Assembly: GCF_025698545.1 (NCBI RefSeq)
Contig: NC_068569.1
Coordinates: forward strand, 21,824,001-21,888,000
DNA from: Gossypium raimondii
Taxonomy: Eukaryota; Streptophyta; Magnoliopsida; Malvales; Malvaceae
Length of the DNA stretch: 64,000 nt
Direction of reading: 5' to 3'
Positions 13,126-26,300 of this stretch are shown one piece after another. Positions within the stretch are counted from its first letter, which is position 1. Every line of letters begins with the position of its first letter. The position numbers and the translations under genes are program-made. The notes beneath the pieces were generated by a model, which was given only the letters and a program-made list of their open reading frames with translations, ran no database searches and was not told the DNA's origin.

Positions 13126-16100
13126 ATGGCAGGAAATGAGTGGATAAATAGCTACTTGGAAGCTATTCTGGATGCAGGAAGCAGCACTAAGAAGAGGGAT
13201 GATGATGTGAAGCTGACCAAGGACGCCAAATTCCAACATGATAATAAGCAACACCAAGAGCAACAGCAGCAGCTCCTGAAAGAGGAGAAGCCCTTTAGTA
13301 CCACCAGGTACTTCGTGGAAGAAGTCATTACCAGCTTTGATGAATCTGACCTCTACCGGACATGGGTTAAGGTAATTCCTTCATTTCTTTCCTCGCATGT
13401 ATAATTCAAACTCTTGTTCATCTCCACAAATCATCACAAGCAAAGAAGAGAAATTTTAATTAATCAGCCGGGAGACGGGGCGGTGAATAAATTAATGGCG
13501 GGCACGTACGTACGTAGTGCAGGTAATAGCAACAAGGAATAGCCGTGAACGCAATAACCGGCTTGAGAATATGTGCTGGCGCATTTGGCATCTTGCCCGC
13601 AAAAAGAAACAGGTCTCTCTCTCTCTCTCTCCCCCCTCCTACCTTTCTACTATTTTTCGTTTTTACATTAATATTCTCACGCATTCGCTCTTCCTCTTTC
13701 CCTTTATTGCTTTTATTTCCACCTATTTCTACACCTATTCATATATTGCATTTTTTTTTCATTAAAATGAAAGGAGAGAATAATATTAGAAGTGTTTTCT
13801 TTTTTTTTTTAATAATTTCACTTAAAATTTAATCAAATTTCAATATAATTATCGAAAGTTGTTAGATTAAATATATAATATATATATACTTAAGTCTCAA
13901 CCTAATGACTATTGTAATTTAATATTCTTTTAATTTTACAGTTTTTTCTTGTATTTATTTTTTCCTACTTGGACGAAATTATCAATATCAAGTATCAACC
14001 TAACAACATTGGATCTAATTGAATGCACAAGTGACCAAATATTCTATTTAAATATTGGATGGTACACACTAAAATACCAATAAGTAATTAATGCTTAAAA
14101 TTCTAGGAAATCATGATATATAAGCTTAATTTATATAGTGTTGATATAGATTTGAAATATTTGACTCTTTTATTCTAAATAAATTTATTGTTTTGACATT
14201 AACATGAGACGTATTTAATTATTTATTTAAACTTCTATATTAAATTATAACACTATTAGATAATAAGGCATTTAGTCAAGGCATAATGATAAAGTTGACC
14301 CTTAATGTTAGTCATTTTGATTATGAGTTCTTTGTTGAGCTAAATTTGATCATTAACCTTTTAAAAGAGTTAAGTCAATTTTTAATGAAAATGTTGATTA
14401 AAACATTAATTTTTAACAATGTTGGCATGACATGTCATTATTTGTCTTACATGTCACATCAAAAATAATTTAAAAACTATAAAATATTCAAAAATAAAAA
14501 AATCAATTTAAAAATATTTAAAAAAATGATTTACATTGTGCTGCCGTATTTAAAGATTTAAGCATTTTTGTCAGTATTTTTATTAAAAATACAACAAATT
14601 TTTTTAATGTTGAAGGTCAAATTTAACTAAAAAATCATAAAAGTTAGATTGATAAAAACTGTAAATATTAAAATTGTATTTATTATTATACCTTTAATCA
14701 ATTTGTAACTTTTAATTGAATTGCACATTCTTTAATAAACTTGATATATGAAATTACATTTATTATTTTAGTGATTTTAAAAGCTACATGGGTGAATCTA
14801 AGGTGGACAGGATAGGGTTGTAACCCTCTGTACAAATGATTAAATTGTTTTTCTTTTAAATATTTTTTCAGTAAATTGAATTATTAATTTTTAAAATTTA
14901 TATATATCTTCTTTCATATATATATATACATATAAAATATTAGAAATCTTATCATACGTGTATGCTATAAAAATTACGTATTTAAAATAGGTATGTTTGA
15001 AAATAATATGCAATAAAAATGAAATATATGGTTTGAAATAAATTAATAATAACATATGAAATATGTAAAATATTAAAATGAAAAATTAAATTAAATTGTG
15101 AGTAAAATGAAATTTAAACACATAAATGCATTAGATTAAAAACTGTAATCGATATTAAAAATAAAAATAAATGGGAAATATGATAGTTTTTAACTTTATT
15201 TATAGAGTTAAAAGTCCTACTCAATATAGCAAATAATAACCTTTTTAATATCTATACGTCTATTTAAGTTTTGACTAAGTTAATATCACGACTTAACCGG
15301 TTACCAATTTAATTAAAAAGTTACTTAAATACCTTTCTATATATAAAATAAGTTATATTATATGAGAGTAATTTTATCTTTTATATTTTATATAAAATCA
15401 ATAAAAATATAATGAATTTTAAACATACATTAAATATTCATTTAATTTTTATGTAATCTTTTAATAAATATATTTATTATTTAAATAATTAATATGCGAG
15501 TTTGTATTTAATATGGGGTTAGTGAATCACATAATAACACTTCGCGATTGATTTTTAAAATTATTAATAGATTACAGTCGCAATCTGTGTTCCTTTTTTC
15601 TCTGACACTGACAATATAAAAACAGATAACATTAAAAATAAATGAAATGAACATATAGTTTGTATAATTACAGATAGCATGGGATGATGCACGAAGGCTA
15701 GCGAAACGACGACTGGAACGCGAGCAAGGTCGTAACGACGCCGCGGATGACTTGTCGGAGCTGTCCGAAGGTGAGAAAGAAAAAGGTGATCCCAATGTTT
15801 CGGAACCAATCAAGAATTTGTCGAGGATCAACTCCGACACCCAAATTTGGTTTGACGACACTGACAAGTCTAAACATCTCTACATTGTCTTGATCAGGTT
15901 AACAACACACCAAAGTTCATTCACTTGTCTTAACAATGGGAAAGAAGTCATTACATTAGCTGTGCTTAATGTTTGATTGGCTGGCTGCAGCATGCATGGG
16001 CTGGTCCGTGGAGAAAACATGGAACTCGGAAGGGATTCTGATACAGGTGGGCAGGTGAAATACGTAGTTGAACTTGCTCGTGCTTTAGCAAACACCAAAG

Positions 16101-19100
16101 GGGTTGATCGAGTGGATCTGCTGACCCGACAAATCACCTCACCCGAGGTTGATTCCAGCTATGGCGAGCCTATAGAGATGTTGTCCTGCCCCTCCCATGC
16201 TACTGGAAGTTGTGGAGCCTACATTATCCGCATTCCTTGTGGCCCTCGTGACAAGTAATTACATTACACTAGTCTAACAAAAAAAAAAAAAAAAACTAAT
16301 TAATACAATATTGATACTTTTTTCTTTGCAGGTACATAGCCAAAGAGTCTCTTTGGCCTCATATTCCTGAATTCGTTGATGGGGCTCTAAACCACATTGT
16401 GAGTATGGCGAGGGCTCTGGGTGACCAACTCAATGGAGGGAAACCTACATGGCCTTACGTGATCCATGGCCATTATGCCGATGCTGGAGAGGTGGCAGCA
16501 CACTTGTCCGGGGCCTTAAATGTACCTATGGTTCTAACAGGCCACTCTCTTGGCCGGAACAAGTTTGAACAACTGCTCAAACAAGGAAGGCTGTCTAAGG
16601 AAGCCATAAATGCCACATACAAGATAATGAGGAGGATCGAAGGGGAAGAGTTGGGGGTGGATGCTGCTGAAATGGTGGTAACTAGCACAATGCAAGAGAT
16701 AGAAGAGCAATGGGGATTATATGATGGCTTTGATCTTAAGTTAGAAAGGAAGCTTAGAGTCAGGAGACAACGCAGAGTGAGTTGCCTCGGACGATACATG
16801 CCCAGGATGGTGGTATACCCCATATTCTAGTGCTTAATTTCGAGTTCTACAAAACATATGATCACATTTATTTACAGAAAGACTGACCTGATAAGGGTTA
16901 ATTAGTGGCAACATTATCTTACATGCTTAATTTCTTTCATGGAATTAGGTAATACCTCCTGGCATGGACTTCAGCTACGTTACAACACAAGATTCGTTGG
17001 AAAATGATGGCGACCTCATGTCGTTGCTTGGATCCGACAACAAAGCTCAAAACAAAACACATCTACCTCAAATATGGTCCGAGGTCAAACACTATTCTCT
17101 TTCTCCAACCTGAATGTGATCCAATAACTTTAATCATAAATACATACAATTGTTACACAGATAACCATACTCGCATTGATGCAGATAATGCGTTTCTTCA
17201 CAAATCCGCACAAGCCGACCATACTTGCATTGTCTCGTCCAGACCCCAAGAAAAACGTTACTACGTTACTCAAGGCCTTTGGAGAGTGCCAGCTCCTCCG
17301 AGAATTGGCCAACCTGGTAAAACTAAGCTTGACTTCAAAACAGGATCCAAGTGTATATGCATGATAATTATAAACACCAACTTAATCTGCTTACTGAAAC
17401 TGTATCCTATTGTTTACAGACATTGATACTTGGCAACAGAGATGATATTGAAGACATGTCCAATAGCAGCTCAGTAGTGCTGACGACTGTACTAAAACTC
17501 ATCGATAGATATGACCTGTACGGTCAAGTGGCCTATCCCAAGCATCACAAACAATCAGAAGTTCCTGAGATTTATCGCTTAGCTGCCAAGACCAAAGTAT
17601 GTATATTGCTAAGAATTTCGTGTTTCTGCAACCATAAAACTGTTAACATTGACCTTTTATGTCAACTTAAACTTGAAGGGAGTTTTCATCAACCCAGCTC
17701 TTGTGGAACCATTTGGTCTTACTCTCATTGAGGTAAATACAAAGCTTTGACTCACATGTGTAAGCTGGATCATAGTAACATTTAGATTTTCAGCATTTCA
17801 AGGTAACCATTAGCTCTATAATTATTAATTCTCATTTCTGATTTCATCTTCCCAGGCAGCAGCTTATGGCCTACCTGTTGTTGCCACCAAAAATGGTGGA
17901 CCAGTGGACATCTTGAAGGTGAGATGCAATATGTGCCTACAAGTTTGGTTTTCATCTTCCAGTCCAAGTGATATAGGTTACTGAGAAAATATGCAATTTC
18001 AGTGAAAATGATGTGTTTCCAACGCAATAACAAACGAGAGTTTATTCACAGGTACTTAACAATGGCCTCCTAGTTGACCCACATGATCAAAACGCCATAG
18101 CAGATGCCCTCCTCAAGCTTGTTGCTGACAAGAATCTATGGGCTGAATGCCGAAAAAATGGCCTGAGAAACATACACCGCTTTTCATGGACAGAACACTG
18201 TCGTAACTACCTCTCACGTGTCGAACGTTGCAGGAATCGCCACCCTACTAGCCGTCTTGAGATCATGACAATTCCTGAAGAACCAATGAGTGATTCTTTA
18301 AGGGATGTGGAAGACATATCTCTTCGATTCTCCATAGAGGGAGATATCAAACTCAATGGAGAGATCGATGCAGCAGCTAGACAGAAGAAAATTGTTGAAG
18401 CCTTTACTCGAATGGCTTCTTTAAACAGCAACACCGGCATTGTTTACAGTCCTGGTAGAAGGCAGATGCTATTCGTAATAGCAGCTGATTGCTATGATAG
18501 TAATGGAGAAACTACAGAGACCTTTCAAGCAATGATCATGAATGTGATGAAAGATGCAGGCTTATGTTTCGGCTTAGGAAATATAGGCTTTGTATTGCTA
18601 ACCGGGTCAAGTTTCAGAGAGACCATGCAAGCATTAAGTTGTTGTCCGGTTAATATTGAAGATTTTGATGCACTGGTCTGTAATAGTGGAAGTGAAATGT
18701 ACTATCCATGGAAGGACATGGTGGCAGATACGGATTATGAAGCTCACGTGGCGTACAGATGGCCAGGTGAAAACGTGAGGTCAATGGCAATGAGGCTTGC
18801 TAGGATGGAAGACGGAGCAGAGGATGACATCACAGAGTATGTAGCTGCATGTAGCTCCAGATGCTACTCTTATAGCATCAAACCTGGTGCAAAGGTGAAA
18901 TATGCTTAATACTAAAATACTAATACTATAGAACTACCTACTCAACATATGCATTTCAAATGTAAATTAATAAATCCAAGTTGTGGCAGACTCGAAGAAT
19001 AGATGACCTTCGCCAAAGGCTTCGTATGAGAGGCTTTCGATGCAACCTTGTCTACACTCACGCAGCTTCAAGGCTAAACGTGGTGCCATTATTTGCATCA

Positions 19101-19459
19101 AGAATGCAAGCACTAAGGTCAGATGGATTCTTTTGTACCATTTGCACATAAAACATTGCTACAAATGGGTCCATGTTCTATGCAGGTATCTTTCAATAAG
19201 GTGGGCAATTGATCTTTCCAAAGTGGTCTTATTCGTTGGGGAGAAAGGGGATACAGACTATGAGGACCTGCTTGGTGGCCTACACAAGACCATTGTTTTG
19301 AAAGGTACCGTAGCGTACGGCAGCGGGAAGCTCCTTCGTAATGAAGACAATTTCAAAAGAGAAGATGCAGTGGCTCAAGGTAACCCTAAAATCAAGTTTG
19401 TAGAGACCAGTGGAGGCCAGAATATAGCAGGAGCTTTGGTCGCTCTAGGGATCAAATAA
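13126..19459 (+). CDS. SPS4: Sucrose-phosphate synthase, family C (SPS4-type)
   Basis: Thirteen exons join in frame to 1036 aa: 13126-13371, 13523-13612, 15674-15897, 15991-16254, 16332-16812, 16949-17083, 17185-17316, 17420-17596, 17679-17732, 17856-17918, 18052-18894, 18990-19117, 19186-19459. The cytosolic enzyme makes sucrose-6-phosphate from UDP-glucose and fructose-6-phosphate, the controlled step of sucrose synthesis. The start [18 protein letters not shown] is the SPS N-terminus. The glycosyltransferase part has [20 protein letters not shown] (the phosphate-binding start), [12 protein letters not shown], and the UDP-sugar motif with Glu593 and Glu601 (EPFGLTLIE). The C-terminal part (about 765-1036) is the SPP-like domain, with [12 protein letters not shown] and [11 protein letters not shown]. 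Ser166 in SRINSD sits where the light/dark-regulated Ser lies in spinach SPS; I infer this by alignment from memory. The long hydrophilic linker of families A and B is absent, hence family C. Intron 2 is 2061 bp; the exon 2 donor (GTCTCT) is weak and opens a CT repeat. The gene looks intact. Confidence 0.95.
13613..13634. repeat. CT/pyrimidine tract at the SPS exon 2 splice donor
   Basis: Directly at the exon 2 end the intron reads GT followed by a (CT)n run and a C tract. The tract replaces the usual A/G positions of the donor consensus. Length is prone to slippage. Confidence 0.7.
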
Positions 19460-20220
19460 CACGCTCTCTCCCATTCATTGCATCTTAGAGCAAAAAGTTC
19501 TATACATAACCCAGTAGCAAGAATGTGGTTAAAGTACATATATCAAAGCATATACACAACAACCAGCAAAATACATTGGAAAATTTATATATTTTTTAAA
19601 GTATAGAAATTGGTGCAACATGAAATATTATACATATGTAATATAAAAGCATACACATCAAACAACAGTCTCACACCAATCTCTGAAATGAGCTAAATTT
19701 TACGTTGTACCTAGAAATTGAACTACTAGCTGAATTCTACCATACTTTGTTTCCTTCTTCAAAGAGAGGGCGTAGTGGTAACGGATTCATTGTTCTAAAG
19801 GTAGAAAGGACTGGTCATTATTTGTGACCAAAGCTTCCTCGTGATTTGGGTTTTGAGTAGGTGCCACGTCACCCTAGTTAAACTAACTTTGTTTTCATTT
19901 GTCTAATTATGAATTTCATCCTTCTATTTTGTTCAAACTGAAAAAGTTATCCCCTTATTTTAAATTTCAAATTATAATTTACTGAGTAGTTAATCTAATT
20001 GGATAATATGGTTAAATATTGCCCTTAAATCAATAATTTGAAAAATCAGTAGTTTAATAATTTAGAATTAGAAAAAATCAACATTTTGGTAATTTATAGG
20101 TAACAAATTAACAAGAAATCAATAGTTCAAGTATTTGCCAAAACTAAATTCACTGAGACTATTTTAATTTTCTTAAAATAGAGGGATGAAATTCACTATT
20201 AGACCATTCTATTATGTAAT
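19460..20220. other. SPS 3' flank and intergenic DNA
   Basis: The first few hundred bases probably contain the SPS 3' UTR. I see no coding potential or bordered repeat in the rest. Confidence 0.5.
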
Positions 20221-20263
20221 TGGATTGGGCCTGCAGCCACATAGCCCAGAGCATATATATAAG
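20221..20263 (+). promoter_or_regulatory. Core promoter of the GDPD4-like gene
   Basis: TGGGCC (site II type, about 20225-20230) and AGCCCA (about 20243-20248) lie just before a TATA run CATATATATAAG (20252-20263). The start codon follows at 20306. Site II elements are common in broadly expressed plant genes. Confidence 0.5.
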
Positions 20264-20305
20264 CATAAAATAAGTTGGTGGGAATTATAAGCGCTAATAA
20301 TTGAA

Positions 20306-23300
20306 ATGAAACAACCAGTAGGAAGAAGGCGCAGCCATGGAACCCCTCTCTTTAGATTTTCTTCCTTCTATACAAGACTTCGTTTCATCCTTATTCTTCT
20401 TGCTTTCGTCGCTCTTTTGCCTCCCGTTTTTTTCCACTTCAAGCTCCGCCGTTTGCATCAGGTTCCGAGCCTAATCTTATATTTTCCTGAATTCCTTGAT
20501 TTCTACTTGTGATCAGAATAGGAGGTTTATCAATTGATTTTTTTATGCACCTATAAGCTAAAGATGTGATTATTTACGAGCAATTATTATTTGATTTGAT
20601 TTTTTTGAACAAATTTGAAATTCCTCCCTAGATGACGTTGACGTTGGAAACGTAAAGGCTTTCTGAATTAATTGCAGTAGTTGATTTTTTTTTAACGTGC
20701 TAAAACATTGTAGCGAATGTTGAGAAACTTACACTATAATTTCAACCTAAAGATCTGTCTTTTAAATAAAGAAATATATATACAGACGGGTGTTATTTAC
20801 TAGTAAAAGTTAAAAAAAAAATTTAGTAAGTCCAGGATGTTTCTCTTAATAATTTATATGTGATCATATTTGCTTGTAAAAATCAGAGCTTTTGTGATAT
20901 CTTTCATTATGTTCCCTTGACATGTAGTTAATTTATTTATTCTTTTTCGTGCTTTTATAACTTTGGCTTATTAATGATTTGAGTTATTGCTTGTGACTGA
21001 ACCATCTGAAATGTTTCCCATGCTGTTTATCTTTGATTTGATATTTTTTAATCCACTATGTGCTATAAATGAAACGTATGAACATATAAATGTTTAATTG
21101 CTTTAGAACTTGGGTCTAAGTTTTGTCTTCCTTTCATTTAGTCATGGTCATGGAGAAGATGGAGGTAGGTATTCTGGCTAGTTGGAAAGGAGTGTCTAGG
21201 AAACACAGGAAAAACTTAGTTTGGACAATGGTGCCACTTTATTTACTTTGTTGTTTGTGGGGTGAGAGATTTATTATAGCATTTGATCGAGTGGAGTACT
21301 ATGTTCTTAACTCAAAGGCCGAGGTTTAAGGAAATTTTTTCTTGTTTTTTATTTGCACTTTCCTAATTTTACTGAATTCTTTTATTTTCCTCTTTGGATT
21401 TCATTTAGTGAAATTTGAGGTATTGTTGCTGCTTTCCCTTTTAGTTTAAACTTGCCTTGTTCTCTCTCTCTCTTTATATATATTATAAATATATATATGT
21501 AATTCTATGCACTTGTTTCTTTTTCTATATTTTCTTAAAAGACGATAACAAGGCAGTTTTCAAGCATTTTCAAGGTTATTCTACTTAAGTTGATATTCAC
21601 CCTATGATAATATTGAATAGGCTCCTAAATGATTTAAATACATTTTTTTCTTCTAAATGGTGAAGCGTATGTGGCTTCTATGTGAAGAAATTTTTTTCCT
21701 TTTAAATTCTAATAATGCCAATTTATTTTATTCCTCAGTTAAATGGGATAATAGTCACATAAATAGGTTCTCAGTTACTAGTATGATTTTATTTTCCATT
21801 TTGCAGACGAAATTAAGGAAGTGTGGTTGGCTGAACAATCCTCCCCTTGTGTGTGCTCATGGTGGTGACTCAACCAATGCTTTCCCAAACACTGTAGGCA
21901 TCTCTTACTTTCTGTAATTGCTTTACCTAGCTATTATGCGTGACTTTCCAAAGAAACAAACACCAGCTATAAAATTTGATATATCTTATAGGGATGTAAT
22001 GGCCTTGTTCTGTCCTGCACCTGGTTCTAGGTTTCCTTCGGTTTCTTCTGTCCAACTTCTGTTTTTGTGCCTTAGAACTTGAACCTATGCTAAACTTTGG
22101 CCAAGGCTAAATTAGCAGAGGTTAAATCCTTATAACTCATGATGAACTGGTTATGTAGATTACAATGACCTGTAATTGAGCTAGCTTTTTCTTTACTTTT
22201 GGGCCCTTATTATTTTTGGTGGTTGATCTGTTTACCATTTGCTCTTTTTCTTTTTTCTTTTTTTGACCAGATGTCTGCATATAGTATTGCTCTTCATTCT
22301 CAAGTAGACTGCATTGAGATTGATGTCTCTCGCTCATCAGATGGAGTTTTGTTTGCACTTCATGACAGGTATTTTCATCTCGTAATCATATAAGAACTCC
22401 CATAAAGGATGTGGTTTTCTAATTCATGTGTACTTTACTTCCTTGAATGGTTTGAGTGGTAATCTATGTTTTGTTTTTTAAATGCTTTATCAGTTTGTTG
22501 AGTTATTGGCTTTATTCTCTTGTGTGTAATGTTATACTGATTTCAAATTTTTTTGATGAATCAGAATTATATAGAAATATTCAGATATCCAATGCATGCA
22601 TTGAATTTTGACGTTTAAGTTGTAAGCAACACCATTTCATTTATTCTCAATATTCCTCTCAATCCAGGTCCTCTCATCATTTGATGTTAAGATACTTATA
22701 ACTTAGCTAAATGCCCAAGAAAAACGTAAAGATGTCCTAATTCAAGTTCTATGGCAATTATATATTAGTCAAACTTTTTGGAATGTTGATTCCAAAACTT
22801 CAGGCTATTCAAGCTTCACTCATTATCTTTCTTTCTTTTTCTTTCTTAAATAAAATTAAAGATAGCCCATCATCTCTGCATTTAGTCTTATTGTTGATAA
22901 TTTGACATATAGATAAATTGTTGTACTGATAGTTAGTTTAATGCTATGTACATTCAGGACATGGTTTTGGATTGTTCATTAGAGTTGCACTGATTCTGTT
23001 TTATTAGATTCCTGCATGATATTGGTGGGTAGTTATACTGATGTTACTTGATATGTTCCTATATTTGTAACATTATCACTCTTTGATCTTTTTGCCAACT
23101 CAAAAAATGGTCATCTTCAATGGTTTTCTAGATTGAGGTGTAAGGAAAACATTACTAGAAAGGTAAGTGAGTTTTTAAGTGAGCTGATAATGCATTTTGT
23201 GTGTGGGTAGTACAAGGAGGCTTAACAAAATAACTAAATAAATCATGTGTAATACTTGATACAATAACTCCTTGGTTGTGTTAGAGTACAAATCTGGTCT

Positions 23301-26300
23301 TTTGTCCTGCATCTTTATTGCAAACTTATGTTGCAGCTGTTTGGAGACTTGATTTTTACATTACACAGGCAGGGATTTGCAGCGGATATCTGGTAACAGC
23401 ACTTCTAAAGTTGGGCACTTTAGATCAAACGAGGTGAAAATATTTCTGACTGGATCTTCTCTTTCTCTGTTGAGTTCTAAGGAATCTATATTTTAGATGC
23501 ATGACTTATGGAACATAATTATTGTTCTTTGTGTATGCCATGCATATGGGGAGAGACACAGAGCCAAACCTGAAGAAAAGATGTTATCTGTTTAATTAAG
23601 ATATTTTCATTTCTTTCTATCCAATTTGACAATTCAGCTTGATCTTGTTAATATGTTTATTTTCTGGCATGCAGTCTTCCCATCACTAATTATGATATTA
23701 AATTTTCTATGATTTTTCCTTGTAAAAAGATTGGATTGAAGAAAATGTGCTTGCCTTAAGCTTAAGCTAGGAAATATGAATTTCCTGATGAATTGCATGA
23801 TCACCTAACATTCGATTCTGAGCAAGAAGAATCGATATAACTTGTGGAAAACTCTATCCGTATATGAGATCCTAATTGATCAGTTGATTTTTTTTGGGCA
23901 TTAGTGTGTCTCAAGTATGTGCTTTTTATGGTAGTAAATAGTATCAAAATTTTGATATTTTTGATGATATGAGTGTAGGAGGATTTAACATGGTTTATTC
24001 TATAACATTTTCCTTTTCTGAAAACATAAATTTACTGGTGGAACTTTGTTAGTTTGTGTTTGCATCAGTGGCAACAAGCAATGGATGCTCGCATTGTTAT
24101 CATTACAGCAGCAGGAATAGGCAGAATATAGTCTCTCTTTTTGTAGTTTCATTCTATTTAGCTATGTTGCGTAAGTGAAGGTATAATTTATTGGTTAGTG
24201 ATGGTAAGTGATAGTTCGGTTCAGAACTTCAAATTTACAGGCTTGGTATCTTTTTCTTCCTACTCAGAAAAGAAAATGTGAATTGTGAATTTCTTTGGAA
24301 TATCATTGGAAGTTAAAGGTGTTTTTGATGGTTGCTTTCTTTACTTTGACAGCATTATTTGTCCTAAAGCATGAATAATCCTATTGATAGAAATTATAGC
24401 ATGTTGTTTATGTTAGAATAATGGTAAGATTGTGAACCATAATATGGCTCTTCTCCATTGCTTGAAATTTCTAGTCTTTATTGTAGCCTCTCATTGGAGT
24501 TCCTTTTAATTTCAGGAATTGTTATACACTTTTTTTGGAGGGGGGGTGGGTGTCAGCAATAAATGATATATTGTATTACAATGTTTGATTTTCATTCATT
24601 TTGGGGAAAAAAAAAAGGAGGTATGGTTAAACATTTGAAAATTTATCTTGACAACCATAGGTGACGTTTTACCTTTCTACCTATGTTTGTTCACATGTTT
24701 GTGTGGCCATACATATGTACGTATAGTCAAATAGATTATCAAGTTATGAAAGCAAAAAGGTAAAATAGCCTTTAAAATGAACTTGAAATACACCCCCCGC
24801 CCACACACCCTTTTTCAATTACTTGCTTTCTTCTTTTGAGCAAATTGGCTTTATTTATTTTATTTCCTCAATTTATTTTGCGGACTTACATGCCCTTTGA
24901 GTTGGAAATAAGCTAAGTACCTACTTATCTGCGGAATACTTGGCATACCTGCTCCAACACAGTAGCCCCAGTTATTGTATAGTTGTTAATGGTGTAGGAA
25001 ACAAGATACTATGGTTTTTAAGATTTAACAGTACACACTTCTTTTTGTATATCAAGGTGTTGTTTCCCTTCTTTGCACTCTTAATATATCATGTGCAAAA
25101 TGATTAAATGGTCTGTAATTCTAACTTGCCTGAAGGTTACCCTCCTAATTGGGCTCACTTTATTGAGTGTTTCTTGAACTTGCTCTATAAACTGACATGT
25201 TGTAGCTTAAACTGCGAAAGTGTCTTAAGAGATGGTTGTCTAAGAATGCTAGAGATAACCTTTGTGAGCATCCCATAGACGATTGGTCCCTTTTTCTTAG
25301 TTTTCTTATTGTAATAATTGTCTAAAGTTTATGTCATCTATGGGTTGTAAGTCCTTGTAAGGTAGGTCTCCATCTGCCAAAAAATGATCAATTCAGACAA
25401 TTTACCAAGAGCAAATGGTGCCGGAAACAAAAGACTTGATTTAGGTTAACAAGCTCTTTGGTGGATCCAGTGTCTCTCCATCAGAATATTTTTTCAGTAG
25501 TTTTCAATACCTATCCAGATAAAAGACAGATGTCTAACTTTATTTTAAACCGTCACAATTTCTTGGTGGATTATAATAGTTGTTCTATTAAAAATAAACT
25601 TTACCACTTATTTGGTCTTCAGCTTTCATTGTTTTAATATTTTGGAAATCCTTGAAAACAATGATCCATTTCTTTCTTTTTCTTCAGCCCCTTTTTTCAC
25701 TCGAAATCCTACAGTTTTACATAAAATACCAAGCAAGATATTTAGAAATGTGGATCTCCTAATTGGATTGAGTTTCTGCTGTTTATAGGACTTGGAGCCA
25801 TAAAGATCTTGGCTGTTGCTAAAAGCTTTTGCTCTTTTGTGGGCACTATTTGTAAGGGTGAATCTCACCATGAGTTGATGCATCAACATGCATGCAATCT
25901 GGGTGACTTCCAGACCTTGCCCAATGATTTTGAGAATTTGAAAGTATATTGGTGTGTGTAAATTTCATATTTTAAATACGATAAAAAAAATTTATTGTAT
26001 TTTTCAGGGGAGTCCTTGAATTGGGACCCTATTTCCTCTTCTGTTAAGATATTGAAATAGAACTTAAAAAATTAATCTTAGTTAATGAAGAAGTCACGGA
26101 AAATTATTTCTCAATATTTAATTCAATCTGAACCATTTATTATGAAGTGGATATATGTCTTTCATCTGAATTTGTATTGAAAATTACTATGCAAATATTT
26201 CATTGCAGGGGAGCTGGACCTTGGTTGGGTTTCTTTATATTGACGATGTACCAATCCAAATGTCCTGGACCATTTTGTCTTTGCTTTAAAATGCAACAAA

